Shown here: positions 1 to 8,385 of the stretch, in pieces
Numbering within the stretch: the first letter of the stretch is position 1
Layout of the letters: each line of letters starts with the position of its first letter
DNA from: Spiro-02 sp964465155
Lineage (GTDB): Bacteria > Spirochaetota > Spirochaetia > Sphaerochaetales > Sphaerochaetaceae
NCBI GenBank assembly: GCA_964465155.1
Contig: CAYXIH010000002.1
Span: 62,001 to 126,000, forward strand
Direction of reading: 5' to 3'
DNA length: 64,000 nucleotides
Notes under the pieces: model-generated
What the model was told of the DNA's origin: nothing
Database searches by the model: none
What the model saw: only the letters and a program-made list of their open reading frames with translations
Translations under genes and position numbers: made by a program

Positions 1-2
1 TA

Positions 3-155
3 TCGGTTGCCTTGAAGTCGCTTGAAGGCCAGGAAGTGCTTGATTGGGGAACATTGATGGCGGCCTCAGCTTTGGTTGTGGTTCCCTCTGTTGTGTTTTT
101 TATGATTATCCAGAGAAAGATTGCGGCTGGACTCGCTCAGGGTTCAATAAAATAA
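3..155 (+). CDS. Carbohydrate ABC transporter permease, C-terminal end (partial)
   Basis: Only the last 50 codons are in the window. They read as one hydrophobic helix followed by a short cytoplasmic tail (FFMIIQRKIAAGLAQGSIK), which matches the usual ending of CUT1-type MalG-like permeases, where a final helix is followed by a Q-R/K-x-hydrophobic-x-G-L-x-x-G-x-K tail. It lies 24 bp upstream of the oxidoreductase and aldolase genes on the same strand, so those two enzymes probably act on the sugar or sugar acid this transporter imports. The assignment from 50 residues is family-level only. Confidence 0.7.
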   Translation, partial: SVALKSLEGQEVLDWGTLMAASALVVVPSVVFFMIIQRKIAAGLAQGSIK

Positions 156-179
156 ATCGAAGACAATAAAGGTATACGT

Positions 180-1304
180 ATGAAAACTCTTGGTTGTGCT
201 GTTATTGGTACAGGGTACTTTGGTGCGGAACTTGCCCGCATCATTCAGGAACAGGATGGAGCAACCGTTGTTGCCGTCCATGACCCGGACAACGGGAAGG
301 CTATCGCGGCAGAGCTTGGGTGTGAAGCAGTCTCTTCCCTTGAAAGCATCTGCAGCAGAAGTGATGTCGATGCTGTTATCGTAGCCACTCCAAACTACCT
401 GCATAAGGAACCTGTGTTGGAAGCTGCTAGAAATGGCAAGCATGTATTCTGCGAAAAGCCCATAGCACTGGCGTTTGAAGATTGCGATGTGATGGTAAAA
501 ACGTGCATGGAACAGAATGTAATATTCATGGCCGGCCACGTGATGAACTTCTTCAACGGGGTCCGGACTGCAAAGCAATTGATCAAGGACGGGCAGATAG
601 GGGATGTCATCTACTGTCATTCTGCCCGCAACGGATGGGAAGAGGCTCAGGACCAGGTGAGTTGGAAGAAGATCAAGGCAAAGTCCGGTGGACATCTGTA
701 CCACCATATCCATGAACTCGATTGCATCCAGTTTATTATGGGACCAGCAAAAACTGTCACGATGACTGGCGGCAACCTGGTGCATTCGGGTCCGGAATAT
801 GGGGATGAGGAAGACTTGCTGCTCCTCAACCTAGAATTTGAGAATCATCGGTATGCGATCTGTGAGTATGGGTCGGCATTCCGATGGCCTGAACACTATA
901 TCCTGATTCAAGGTACCAAAGGGGCTATCAAGCTGGATATGTGTGATGTTGGGATGACACTCAAGCGTGCTGACGGTAGTGAGGAGCGGTTCCTTGTGCA
1001 TGAGAGCAAGGAGGAAGATGAGGATCGGAAGCGTATCTATCAAGGATTGGAAATGGATGGTGCCATTATGTATGGGAAGCCCGGAAAGAAGCCTCCACTA
1101 TGGTTGCACAGCATCATGAAGAATGAGATGCGTTTCTTTGTGGATGTACTGCACGGTATGCAAGTTTCGGATGAGTATACGAAACTTCTGAATGGTGAGG
1201 CTGCACGCGCTGCCATAGCTACTGCCGATGCAGCAATGGTGTCGCTTTTGGAAAACAGGAAAGTAGCCGTTGCGGAAATACGGAGAACGGAGGAAAGCAG
1301 ATGA
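180..1304 (+). CDS. Gfo/Idh/MocA family NAD(P)-dependent oxidoreductase
   Basis: 374 aa, the normal length for the family. The N-terminal Rossmann fold shows a GTGYFG nucleotide-binding loop at about residues 10-15, and the family signature EKP is at residues 92-94 (CEKPIAL), where the lysine contributes to catalysis. A His-rich stretch (HLYHHIHELD, about residue 170-180) supplies the usual active-site histidine. Members oxidise or reduce a hydroxyl of a sugar, inositol or sugar-acid with NAD(P). The start has an AAAGGT ribosome-binding site. The stop overlaps the ATG of the aldolase gene (ATGA), so the two are translationally coupled. Substrate unknown; a sialic acid or other keto-deoxy sugar acid fits the aldolase neighbour. 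Confidence 0.9.
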   Translation: MKTLGCAVIGTGYFGAELARIIQEQDGATVVAVHDPDNGKAIAAELGCEAVSSLESICSRSDVDAVIVATPNYLHKEPVLEAARNGKHVFCEKPIALAFEDCDVMVKTCMEQNVIFMAGHVMNFFNGVRTAKQLIKDGQIGDVIYCHSARNGWEEAQDQVSWKKIKAKSGGHLYHHIHELDCIQFIMGPAKTVTMTGGNLVHSGPEYGDEEDLLLLNLEFENHRYAICEYGSAFRWPEHYILIQGTKGAIKLDMCDVGMTLKRADGSEERFLVHESKEEDEDRKRIYQGLEMDGAIMYGKPGKKPPLWLHSIMKNEMRFFVDVLHGMQVSDEYTKLLNGEAARAAIATADAAMVSLLENRKVAVAEIRRTEESR

Positions 1305-2221
1305 ATAAGTATGAAGGAGTTTTTCCGGCATTCTATGCTTGTTATGATGCATCGGGGAAGTTGGATGCAGCAAGTATCAGAGGCTATGCAACACACCTTG
1401 CCGATACTGGTGTGAGTGGACTCTATGTCGGAGGATCCTCTGGAGAATGTATATACCAGAGTGTGTCAGAGCGTAAAATGGTGCTTGAGAATGTCTTGGA
1501 TGCAGTGCAGGGCCGGATTCCGGTAATCGCTCATGTGGCTTGTAACAATACAGCAGATAGTATCGAGCTTGCACGCCATGCGCAGGCCTGCAAGGTAGAT
1601 GCCATTGCCTCCATTCCCCCAATTTATTTCCACTTGCCTGAATATGCTATCGCTGCATATTGGAATGATATTAGTGCGGCTGCCCCGGATACTGATTTTT
1701 TCATCTACAATATTCCACAACTTGCAGGTACAGCTCTTACTACAAACCTGTTGAGGAAGATGCTTGAGAATCCCAAGGTAGTTGGAGTAAAGAACTCCTC
1801 CCAGTCTACCCAAGATATCCAGATCTTTAAAATGTTGGGTGGTGATGGCTTTACCGTCTTCAATGGTCCAGACGAGCAGTTCATCGCAGGCAGGATGATT
1901 GGTGCAAATGGTGGTATTGGAGGAACCTATGGCATGATGCCACGATTGTTCTTGGAAGCTGATGCTGCTGTTACAGCTGGAAACATCCAACGAGCACAGG
2001 CAATTCAGTATGCTATCAATGCCATCATTTATAAGATGTGTGAAGCAAAGGGAAATCTCTATGCGGTTATGAAAGAAATCGTACACAGACGAGATGGGTA
2101 TTATCTGGGGTCAGTTCGCCAACCGTTGCCTGCCCTCTTTGAGGAAGATGAAGTCATTCTTACACAAACCCTCTCGCTGTTGGATACAGCAGAGAAGGAG
2201 TTTTGCTGCATGGGAAGCTGA
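1301..2221 (+). CDS. DapA/N-acetylneuraminate lyase superfamily aldolase
   Basis: 306 aa class I aldolase with a TIM-barrel layout. It has the substrate-carboxylate loop GGSSGE (residues 44-49), the catalytic tyrosine in YNIP (Y136) and the Schiff-base lysine in GVKNSS (K164). YNIP is the form usual in N-acetylneuraminate lyases. Dihydrodipicolinate synthases usually read YNVP, so lyase chemistry (cleavage of a 2-keto-3-deoxy acid to pyruvate plus an aldehyde) is favoured. It overlaps the preceding oxidoreductase by 4 nt and follows an ABC permease, suggesting a catabolic module for an imported sugar acid. It could also be a 2-keto-3-deoxygluconate or related aldolase; the sequence alone does not decide. 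Confidence 0.85.
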   Translation: MNKYEGVFPAFYACYDASGKLDAASIRGYATHLADTGVSGLYVGGSSGECIYQSVSERKMVLENVLDAVQGRIPVIAHVACNNTADSIELARHAQACKVDAIASIPPIYFHLPEYAIAAYWNDISAAAPDTDFFIYNIPQLAGTALTTNLLRKMLENPKVVGVKNSSQSTQDIQIFKMLGGDGFTVFNGPDEQFIAGRMIGANGGIGGTYGMMPRLFLEADAAVTAGNIQRAQAIQYAINAIIYKMCEAKGNLYAVMKEIVHRRDGYYLGSVRQPLPALFEEDEVILTQTLSLLDTAEKEFCCMGS

Positions 2222-2306
2222 TGCTTGATCTGGAGCAATAGAATTGAAACAAGCATGATTGTGCTTACTGATTGATATATGTATGTAGGAAGTAATTTTG
2301 CATTCT

Positions 2307-2331
2307 CCCCCTGTTGTTCCTCAGCAGGGGG
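2307..2331 (+). terminator. Stem-loop after the aldolase gene
   Basis: A 10-bp stem (CCCCCTGTTG with CAGCAGGGGG, one G-T pair) closes a 5-nt loop, 86 nt after the aldolase stop. The downstream tract is only mildly T-rich (CCTTTACTT), so it may be a weak intrinsic terminator. Confidence 0.55.
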
Positions 2332-2459
2332 CCTTTACTTGTGTTGGCACCGTGCGGAACCAACCCAGCAAGAAAACTCGTTGTCTTTCACATTCCTTGC
2401 TATCCCAGGCGATGGTGCATGGCACTACAGGAAAAATGGGCCGGTGATTCAGGATATCC

Positions 2460-2489
2460 TTGAGGAGTAGGTGTTTTCCATGGTACAAA
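2460..2489 (+). promoter_or_regulatory. Probable merR promoter, long spacer
   Basis: TTGAGG and TACAAA are separated by 18 bp, and only 7 nt separate the -10 from the ATG of the MerR gene. There is no ribosome-binding site in between, so a leaderless message is possible. Long spacers are usual at MerR-controlled promoters, so autoregulation fits, but no clear dyad is visible in the spacer. Confidence 0.4.
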
Positions 2490-2496
2490 CACAAGC

Positions 2497-2955
2497 ATGG
2501 ACAGCAAAGCATACCGTATCGGTGAACTTGCCCGGAAGGCTGGGGTGACGATACGAACCGTCAGATATTATGAATCATTGGGATTGCTGAAGACACACAG
2601 TCGCAGTGGTGGTGGACAACGCTATTATTCAGACGCCGACTTGATCTACCTTGCCCGCATCAAGGAGCTCAAGGCACTCGACTTCTCCCTGGAGGAGATC
2701 CACCAGATCATCCGCATGGGTGGAGAAGATGCAACAGGTGAGCTCCGGCGCCTGGAACTGCTCAAGCAGTACCGCAGCAAGCTCACCGTCGCGCTGGAGC
2801 GCCAAAGCGCCATTGCCCACCGGATCGATGAACTGACTTGGCATATCAACCAGTTGGATGAAGCGGGCGACGGGTTCCAGGAATGTCCCGGACGCTCGTG
2901 TGCAACCTGTAGTTTCTCAAACCGGTGCGCTTTTACTCCCCACCCAGGGCAATAA
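2497..2955 (+). CDS. MerR family transcriptional regulator with C-terminal Cys cluster
   Basis: 152 aa. The N-terminal winged helix-turn-helix is typical of MerR proteins (YRIGELARKAGVTIRTVRYY, residues 6-25), followed by the second MerR helix set and a dimerisation coiled coil (about 80-122). The tail carries four cysteines, C130-x4-C135-x2-C138-x5-C144. SoxR has a comparable but not identical cluster for a [2Fe-2S] centre, and metal sensors use Cys tails, so the protein may sense redox state or a metal. ATG 2497 is the only start before an in-frame stop at 2461; it has no Shine-Dalgarno sequence. The last 23 bp overlap the convergent isomerase gene. Confidence 0.85.
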   Translation: MDSKAYRIGELARKAGVTIRTVRYYESLGLLKTHSRSGGGQRYYSDADLIYLARIKELKALDFSLEEIHQIIRMGGEDATGELRRLELLKQYRSKLTVALERQSAIAHRIDELTWHINQLDEAGDGFQECPGRSCATCSFSNRCAFTPHPGQ

Positions 2956-3778
2956 GGTACTGGTGCACGTCCCTTGCATGCGCCAGCATCGACGGGCGCA
3001 ACGCAGTGGGGACATTCCGAGTCCAGAACATCACCTCGTAGGTGGTGTACCCCCCATATCCTACGTCATGCAGCGCCTGCATGACCCCTTCCCATCCAAT
3101 GGTCCCATAGAACGGCAGCAGGTGCTCGTCGCCGTTGGCGTGGTTGTCAGCAATATGGGTTCCGACAATTCGGTTGCCCAATATGCGGATATCCTGCTGT
3201 GGGTCACCCCCATGCAGGTGGGCATGCCCTGTATCGAAGCAAATGCCCACACCCAACTCATCCGCTAGTACCAGGAGGTCCTCTGCCCGTGTGATCTCAG
3301 TGGGTGCATCGAGGTTCTCCACCACTACGGATGTACCCAATTCGGTAGCCCGTTGCACGAACGGCCTGAGCCATCTGATGTTCCTCTCGATGCAGGCATC
3401 GGTTCCCGGAAACGGGGCAGGATGCACCACGACCTGGGGAACCTGCAAGATCGCAGAGGCTTGGATGGAGCGCATCAGCAGCTCATCTGAGAGGCGTGCC
3501 TGGTCTTCTTCCAGCGCAAAGCGGTCGCGTTCATAGGGTGCATGGGACTGGATGTAGAGGAGGTCCAGCTGCTGCTGCAACTCCTTGAGCTGGGCAATAT
3601 AGCCATTCCAACTTGGGGTGCGCAGCTGGGAATTGGGATTCATCATCTCGCAGAAGTTCAGGTCCAGGTGGGTCCACCCACACTCAGCCAGCTGGGGGAT
3701 GACCGTGGTCATCAAGGCCCTGGAGCCATCTGGCTGGAAGCTGAGTATGTTCGTGGAGGTTGCCGGTTCTCGTTTCAT
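2933..3778 (-). CDS. Sugar phosphate isomerase/epimerase (xylose isomerase-like TIM barrel)
   Basis: 281 aa AP_endonuc_2 / xylose-isomerase-like TIM barrel. Conserved metal and acid positions are visible: the VVHPAPFPG strand, VVENLD (Glu), FDTGHAHL (Asp/His), HIADNHANGDEH and a final YEVMFW (Glu). Members isomerise or epimerise sugars with a divalent metal. It begins 15 bp after the binding-protein gene with an AGGGA ribosome-binding site, making it the last gene of the sugar ABC operon, so it probably converts the imported sugar. The 3' end runs 23 bp into the convergent merR gene. Confidence 0.85.
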   Translation of the reverse strand: MKREPATSTNILSFQPDGSRALMTTVIPQLAECGWTHLDLNFCEMMNPNSQLRTPSWNGYIAQLKELQQQLDLLYIQSHAPYERDRFALEEDQARLSDELLMRSIQASAILQVPQVVVHPAPFPGTDACIERNIRWLRPFVQRATELGTSVVVENLDAPTEITRAEDLLVLADELGVGICFDTGHAHLHGGDPQQDIRILGNRIVGTHIADNHANGDEHLLPFYGTIGWEGVMQALHDVGYGGYTTYEVMFWTRNVPTALRPSMLAHARDVHQYLIALGGE

Positions 3779-3793
3779 TGATATGTCCCTATG

Positions 3794-5149
3794 CTACGGG
3801 TTCATCCGGTTGTAGTCGGAGAGGACTTTGTTCAGGGTTGTGGCCAAGGAGGAGACTGTTTCCTGGACGCTCTTGTTGTTCTCCAGCATGTTCCTGATCC
3901 CATCCTGGAATGCATAGTAGACCTGGTAGCCGGATGGGATCCAGACACCCTGCACCGCTGGGTTGCTGGCCATCAACTGTTCGATCGCCACGGCAAAGAG
4001 GGGATTCTTCTGGGAGTGCTCGATGAATTGCGGCAGCTCGTACGTGCCTGCATTGACGGGGAAGTACCCGGTCTTGATATGCCAGTTCAGCTGTTGCTCC
4101 GGGCTGACTGCATACTCTATGAACGTTGCTATCGCAGCTTCCTGGTCGAGTGCCCGGTCAAATGCAAACAAGGCGCCACCACCGACGTTCACGCCGCTGT
4201 CGGCCCCCTCGATGACCATGGGAAGGGGGGCAACGCCCAGCTCGAAGCGGTTGTCGATTGCCTGGATCACCGTGGTCAGGGAGCTGGTGGAAGCCACCAT
4301 CATGGCAACCTTGCCCGCTGCAAACTCTTGGGAGATGCCGCTGGTGAGATTGTTCAGTGCCCCTGTCTGCCACAGCAGCAGCCACTGGTTGAGGAATGTC
4401 TCCATGGTTCCATCGGTGTCGAACACCACCTTGGTGGGATTCCCGTCATGTCCATTGCGCATGTCAGTCAGGTATGAGACACCGTTCTGCTGCCCGATCC
4501 AGGCTGAGAGCTCATAGGTCGTCGGAACCCCTGCAAAGCCCCATCTGGTGACATTGCCACTTGCATCGCGCTTGACCAGCACCTGTGCATCGGCAGCCAT
4601 CTGTGCGATCGTGGTGGGGGGAGCGTTGGGATCGAGGCCTGCCTCTGCAAAGGCGTCCTTGTTGTAGTAGAGCAAGATCGTGGAGCTGTTGAACGGCATC
4701 CCGATCATCTGGTCCTTGTAGGTGATCGAAGAGGCGGCGCCTGGGATAATCTGGGAGAGGTCATACCCGTTTGATTCCATCAGCTTCTGCATGGTCAGCA
4801 GCCGTGCGCTGTCACGGACATCTATGACGCCCGTTGCATCCAGCTGGGCAATGTCTGGCAGGTCGCTGCTGTTCTTGGACTGCAGCACCGCACGCAGCTT
4901 GGTCAGTACATCCGCCGCCTTTCCTTGGTATGTGGCGGTGACCTGGATTCCCTGCTCCTTTCCAATGGTCTCGTTGAAGGAATTGACCAGTGCATCGGTG
5001 GCTTCTCCCAGCAGACCGCTGTTTGAATGCCACCATTGGAGTTGGACAACCTCATTGGATTGCTTCTCGGCGGCTCCACTGGCAAAGAGGAATGTCGTGA
5101 ATGTGAACAAGAGCATGGTACTGATGATGATCCTGAAAGTGCGTTGCAT
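3794..5149 (-). CDS. Extracellular sugar-binding protein of ABC transporter (family 1)
   Basis: 451 aa periplasmic binding protein of the UgpB/MalE type. A signal peptide of about 24 residues ends in FASGAAEK, a cleavage region common in spirochaete sugar-binding proteins; no lipobox Cys is present. The mature part has the expected N-lobe start (VVQLQWWHSNSG) and hinge segments. AAGGAGT lies just upstream of the ATG. It is downstream of two permease genes on the same strand. No ATPase gene is nearby, so a shared MsmK/MalK-type ATPase elsewhere is probably used. Ligand not predictable; a glycerol-phosphate- or oligosaccharide-like ligand is possible. Confidence 0.9.
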   Translation of the reverse strand: MQRTFRIIISTMLLFTFTTFLFASGAAEKQSNEVVQLQWWHSNSGLLGEATDALVNSFNETIGKEQGIQVTATYQGKAADVLTKLRAVLQSKNSSDLPDIAQLDATGVIDVRDSARLLTMQKLMESNGYDLSQIIPGAASSITYKDQMIGMPFNSSTILLYYNKDAFAEAGLDPNAPPTTIAQMAADAQVLVKRDASGNVTRWGFAGVPTTYELSAWIGQQNGVSYLTDMRNGHDGNPTKVVFDTDGTMETFLNQWLLLWQTGALNNLTSGISQEFAAGKVAMMVASTSSLTTVIQAIDNRFELGVAPLPMVIEGADSGVNVGGGALFAFDRALDQEAAIATFIEYAVSPEQQLNWHIKTGYFPVNAGTYELPQFIEHSQKNPLFAVAIEQLMASNPAVQGVWIPSGYQVYYAFQDGIRNMLENNKSVQETVSSLATTLNKVLSDYNRMNP

Positions 5150-5164
5150 GGTTGTGACTCCTTG

Positions 5165-5989
5165 TCAGCCGACGATCGTGGTGTTGCCCACGCCCTCGAC
5201 GATCCATTTCCTGAGGATGATGAATGCCACCACCACGGGGATGGTGACCATTGATATAGCGGCGAACGTCGGACCAAAGTCGAGGTTCTCCGAGAAACCG
5301 AGCATGGTGATACCCACCTGGACGGTGCGCATGGAGGCTTTGTTCGTTACCAGCAACGGCCACAGGTATGCATTCCAGATGCCGGTGAACGACTGCAGCG
5401 ACAACGCCAGGATGACTGGGCGTGACATCGGCACCACGATCCTGCAGAGGAACCGGATATTGCCACAGCCATCTATGGCTGCCGCCTCACGGTATTCGTG
5501 GGGGATAGTCTTGAAGTATTGGCGGAGCATGAACATCTGGGTGGGGGCCAGGAGGTAGATGGAGATGATTCCCAGCCATGAATCCAGGAGTCCGGACCGT
5601 TGGATCGTCAGGTAGTTCTCGATCATCAGGGCATCGGCTGGCAGTAGCATGGTGCTCAGCAGCAACAGGAACAGGAAGTTCCGTCCCTTGAACGTGAGGA
5701 ATGCCGCAGCGAAGGCGGCCAATGCCGCCACCGCCATCCTGACCAGGGTACCCACCAAGGAGGTTCCCAGCGAGTTGACCATGAACCGGGGGAGCATGCT
5801 CCCGACAATGGCCTTGGTGTAGTTGCCCCATTCCCAAGAGGAGGGAAGGAACCTCGGTGGCCATGTGCTGAAGTCCCGGGCGGGGAAGAACGAGGCCATG
5901 AACGACCAGCAGATCGGGAATATCACGACAAGGCCAAGTGCTGTTGCACATATGAGGAGGATCCAGTCTGAGAGCTTGCGGTGGGTCAT
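5165..5989 (-). CDS. Carbohydrate ABC transporter permease (MalG-type)
   Basis: 274 aa with about six membrane helices. The permease signature EAA-x3-G is visible as REAAAIDGCGNIRFLCRIVVP, which contacts the ATPase. The reading frame stays open further upstream, but ATG 5989 overlaps the stop of the upstream permease (ATGA) and gives the expected MalG-type N-terminus (MTHRKLSDWILL followed by a helix), so this start is chosen. It is the second permease of the operon and lies directly before the binding protein. Confidence 0.9.
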   Translation of the reverse strand: MTHRKLSDWILLICATALGLVVIFPICWSFMASFFPARDFSTWPPRFLPSSWEWGNYTKAIVGSMLPRFMVNSLGTSLVGTLVRMAVAALAAFAAAFLTFKGRNFLFLLLLSTMLLPADALMIENYLTIQRSGLLDSWLGIISIYLLAPTQMFMLRQYFKTIPHEYREAAAIDGCGNIRFLCRIVVPMSRPVILALSLQSFTGIWNAYLWPLLVTNKASMRTVQVGITMLGFSENLDFGPTFAAISMVTIPVVVAFIILRKWIVEGVGNTTIVG

Positions 5990-6885
5990 GAGTAGTACAC
6001 TCCCCTGCGTTCGAACCTGAACAGCAACAGCAGCAATACCAGCGTCAGCAGGAACACCACCACGCTGATCGTGGACCCTGCGGTGTAGTTGCCCGACTTG
6101 AACCCCTCCACGTACATCTGGTAGACCAGCGTCTGGGTGGAGCGGAAGGGGCCACCCTCGGTGAGGATGATCACAGGCGAGCTGATGAGCATTGCGTTCT
6201 TGATGTTGGTGCAGAGGATGAACAGCATCGTCGGGGTGATCAAAGGCAGCTGTATCTTCCAGAACTTGGTCCATGCTCCGGCACCCTCCAGCTCAGCTGC
6301 CTCGGTGAGCTGTTGTGGCACATTGCGCAGCGCCGCAAGCAGGAGGATGAAGTCCAAACCCAGGTCAAGCCAGACACCGAGGGTGACGAGGGTGAACATG
6401 GCCATGTGCGGGTCATTGAACCAGTTGATGTTGGTGCCAAGGATGTAGTTGATCACACCGATGCTAGGGTTGAACAAGGCTTTGAATATCAGGGCTGCCG
6501 AGGACATTGCCACGGCCATGGGAAGGAAGAACAGCACCTCGTTGAACGCAGTGCCACGGCGCTTGCGGTATGTCAGCAACGCACAGGCCATGCAGATGAT
6601 GATGTTGGAGGGGACGAACATCAAGGTGAAGCGCAGGGTATTGTACAAGCTGGTCCGAAAGCTTTCGGAGGCAAAGAGCTCCTTGTAGTTGTCAAGCCCG
6701 ACGAACGCTACGTTGCGTCCGGCCATGTTGACGAGGCTGAAGCTGTTTGCGATTGTCTTGAAGAATGGCCAGAAGCAGAAGATGCCTGCAATCACCAACG
6801 CGGGCAGCATATAGAGATAGGGGGTAACCTTTCCCATGAGCTTGTGGCGTGTGACGATCTTCCTTGGCTGCAATGTTCTGTCCAT
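5986..6885 (-). CDS. Carbohydrate ABC transporter permease (MalF-type)
   Basis: 299 aa with six predicted helices. The EAA loop reads EAAELEGAGAWTKFWKIQLP. The frame is open for another 120 codons upstream, but that part is shadow sequence. ATG 6885 gives a normal MalF/UgpA-type N-terminus (K-V-T-P-Y-L-Y-M-L-P-A-L). There is no Shine-Dalgarno sequence: the bases before the ATG are CGTCTTGTT, and a good -10 box ends 9 nt upstream, so the message is probably leaderless. First gene of the operon permease-permease-binding protein-isomerase. Confidence 0.9.
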   Translation of the reverse strand: MDRTLQPRKIVTRHKLMGKVTPYLYMLPALVIAGIFCFWPFFKTIANSFSLVNMAGRNVAFVGLDNYKELFASESFRTSLYNTLRFTLMFVPSNIIICMACALLTYRKRRGTAFNEVLFFLPMAVAMSSAALIFKALFNPSIGVINYILGTNINWFNDPHMAMFTLVTLGVWLDLGLDFILLLAALRNVPQQLTEAAELEGAGAWTKFWKIQLPLITPTMLFILCTNIKNAMLISSPVIILTEGGPFRSTQTLVYQMYVEGFKSGNYTAGSTISVVVFLLTLVLLLLLFRFERRGVYYS

Positions 6886-6894
6886 AACAAGACG

Positions 6895-6923
6895 ATGATA
6901 GCTTTCACACGGGGCAAGGACAA
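6895..6923 (-). promoter_or_regulatory. Promoter of the sugar ABC operon (leaderless type)
   Basis: On the reverse strand TTGTCC and TATCAT are separated by 17 bp. Nine nt separate the -10 from the ATG at 6885, so transcription would start at or next to the A of the start codon. Confidence 0.55.
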
Positions 6924-6980
6924 GCGGTTTATATGAATAATTCTTGAATTTGTAATTAAATATATAACGTACGATTTTCA

Positions 6981-7011
6981 ACGTCAGGTTTTTTTCAAGA
7001 AAAACTGACGT
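6981..7011. promoter_or_regulatory. Palindrome between divergent genes, possible operator
   Basis: ACGTCAG followed by a T-run pairs with an A-run followed by CTGACGT, with one bulged G. It sits between the divergent ABC operon (start 6885) and the pseudouridine synthase (start 7024). Because neither gene ends here it is more likely a regulator-binding site than a terminator. It ends 12 nt before the GTG start of the synthase. Confidence 0.45.
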
Positions 7012-7023
7012 AGGTTTCCCAAC

Positions 7024-8346
7024 GTGAGCAATTGGGTACTTGCACTGTTTGCACCACCTTGCAATACTGGTGGCATGCCATACCAAGTCCTCCCCACCAC
7101 CGCCGCCATGGCACCTGCCTTGGCACTGCATGGGCAGCTGTCCCATGACCGTTCCTTGTTCCAGCCAAACTGTGGAAGGATGTTCGGCGTCCTGGTTGCC
7201 CGTGATGCACAGGGGTCTGATCATGTGCTGCAGGCTTTCAGCGGGCAATGGGGTGGGAGATGGAACGTGCCAGGCTTCGTTGGTCCCGTATTGGATGAGG
7301 CTATCTTCGATTCCATCATCAAGCGCAACAACTCACAGATCTGGCAACTGACTGACCAAGTAGCGGCTGGAGATCCCCATGCCGCCCTGTTGCGCAGGCA
7401 GCTGACCCTCCAAAGCCAGGGGCGCATATTCGACGCCTACCGGTTTTGTTGTGCGGATGGGATCCTGCGCAGTTTCTCCGACATGGGGATCTTGAACCCC
7501 TGCTCCGGAACCGGGGACTGCTGCGAGCCAAAGCTGCTGCATGCAGCTTTCAGCAGGAACCTTATTCCCATTGCAATGGCCATGTTCTACGTCGGGGGTG
7601 ACCTCCCCGGCGGACAACGCCATGACGGGCAGTTCTACGAACCCTGTGCAAGCCGCTGCAGGATGTTGTTGCCACACCTGCTGTGCCTGGATGTTGTCTA
7701 TGCCGATGAGCAGATAGTGGTGGTGGACAAGGCAAGTGGGCTGCTCTCGGTTCCCGGGAGGGGAGACGACAAGCAAGATTGCGTGGAGAGCCGCATGAGA
7801 CGGCTCTTTCCCGATTCCGTTGTCCAACCTGCTGTCCATCGCCTCGACCAAGATACGTCGGGCTTGCTGGTGCTTGCCCGTGATGCGGCATCGCACCGCA
7901 ACCTGAGCATGCAGTTCATGCAGGGGACGGTGGGCAAGCGCTACGAGGCGTTGCTCGATGGTGTGGTCCGTGAAACTGGTGGGGTGGTGCAGCTGCCGTT
8001 CCGCCTGGACGTGGACAACCGTCCGCGGCAGATCCATGACCCGGTCAACGGGAAGATGGGCATCACCAAGTGGGAACGTTTGGCCGTGCAGCACAATCCC
8101 CAGGGTGGCTATTGGACCCATGTGGCGTTTACCCCGCTGACGGGGCGTACCCACCAGCTGCGGCTGCACAGCAGCCATGAGCTGGGGCTTGCCCATCCCA
8201 TCCTCGGAGACCGCCTCTATGGCGATGCGAACAGTGCCCCACGCCTGATGCTGCATGCAACCGATGTCTCCTTTGTGCACCCAATGACGGGAGAATTGCT
8301 CTCGTTCCATAGTGACGCCCCATTTGCAAGCTTGCGCAGCTACTGA
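7024..8346 (+). CDS. RluA family RNA pseudouridine synthase with long N-terminal domain
   Basis: 440 aa, about 200 residues longer than a minimal RluA enzyme. The C-terminal half (about 222-440) is the catalytic domain with HRLDQDTSG at 272-280; D275 is the catalytic aspartate that attacks the uridine. RTHQLRLH near the end is the second family motif. The N-terminal 210 residues contain CSGTGDCCEPKLLHAAF (160-176), a Cys-rich motif seen in a known subgroup of long RluA proteins whose extra domain is of unknown function. The start is a GTG with no clear ribosome-binding site; ATG 7075 is an alternative. RNA target not predictable. Confidence 0.85.
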   Translation: MSNWVLALFAPPCNTGGMPYQVLPTTAAMAPALALHGQLSHDRSLFQPNCGRMFGVLVARDAQGSDHVLQAFSGQWGGRWNVPGFVGPVLDEAIFDSIIKRNNSQIWQLTDQVAAGDPHAALLRRQLTLQSQGRIFDAYRFCCADGILRSFSDMGILNPCSGTGDCCEPKLLHAAFSRNLIPIAMAMFYVGGDLPGGQRHDGQFYEPCASRCRMLLPHLLCLDVVYADEQIVVVDKASGLLSVPGRGDDKQDCVESRMRRLFPDSVVQPAVHRLDQDTSGLLVLARDAASHRNLSMQFMQGTVGKRYEALLDGVVRETGGVVQLPFRLDVDNRPRQIHDPVNGKMGITKWERLAVQHNPQGGYWTHVAFTPLTGRTHQLRLHSSHELGLAHPILGDRLYGDANSAPRLMLHATDVSFVHPMTGELLSFHSDAPFASLRSY

Positions 8347-8385
8347 GACAGGCATACAATCATCTGAAACGGGAGGGATGATGTG

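Noticed and set aside
2341..2365. Sigma-54 promoter (TTGGCACCGTGCGGAA)
   Set aside because: The -24 TGGCAC is present, but no GC at the right distance within a TTGC box.
5989..6274. N-terminal extension of the MalG-type permease
   Set aside because: The extra codons overlap the upstream permease and lack membrane or signal features; the ATGA overlap defines the start.
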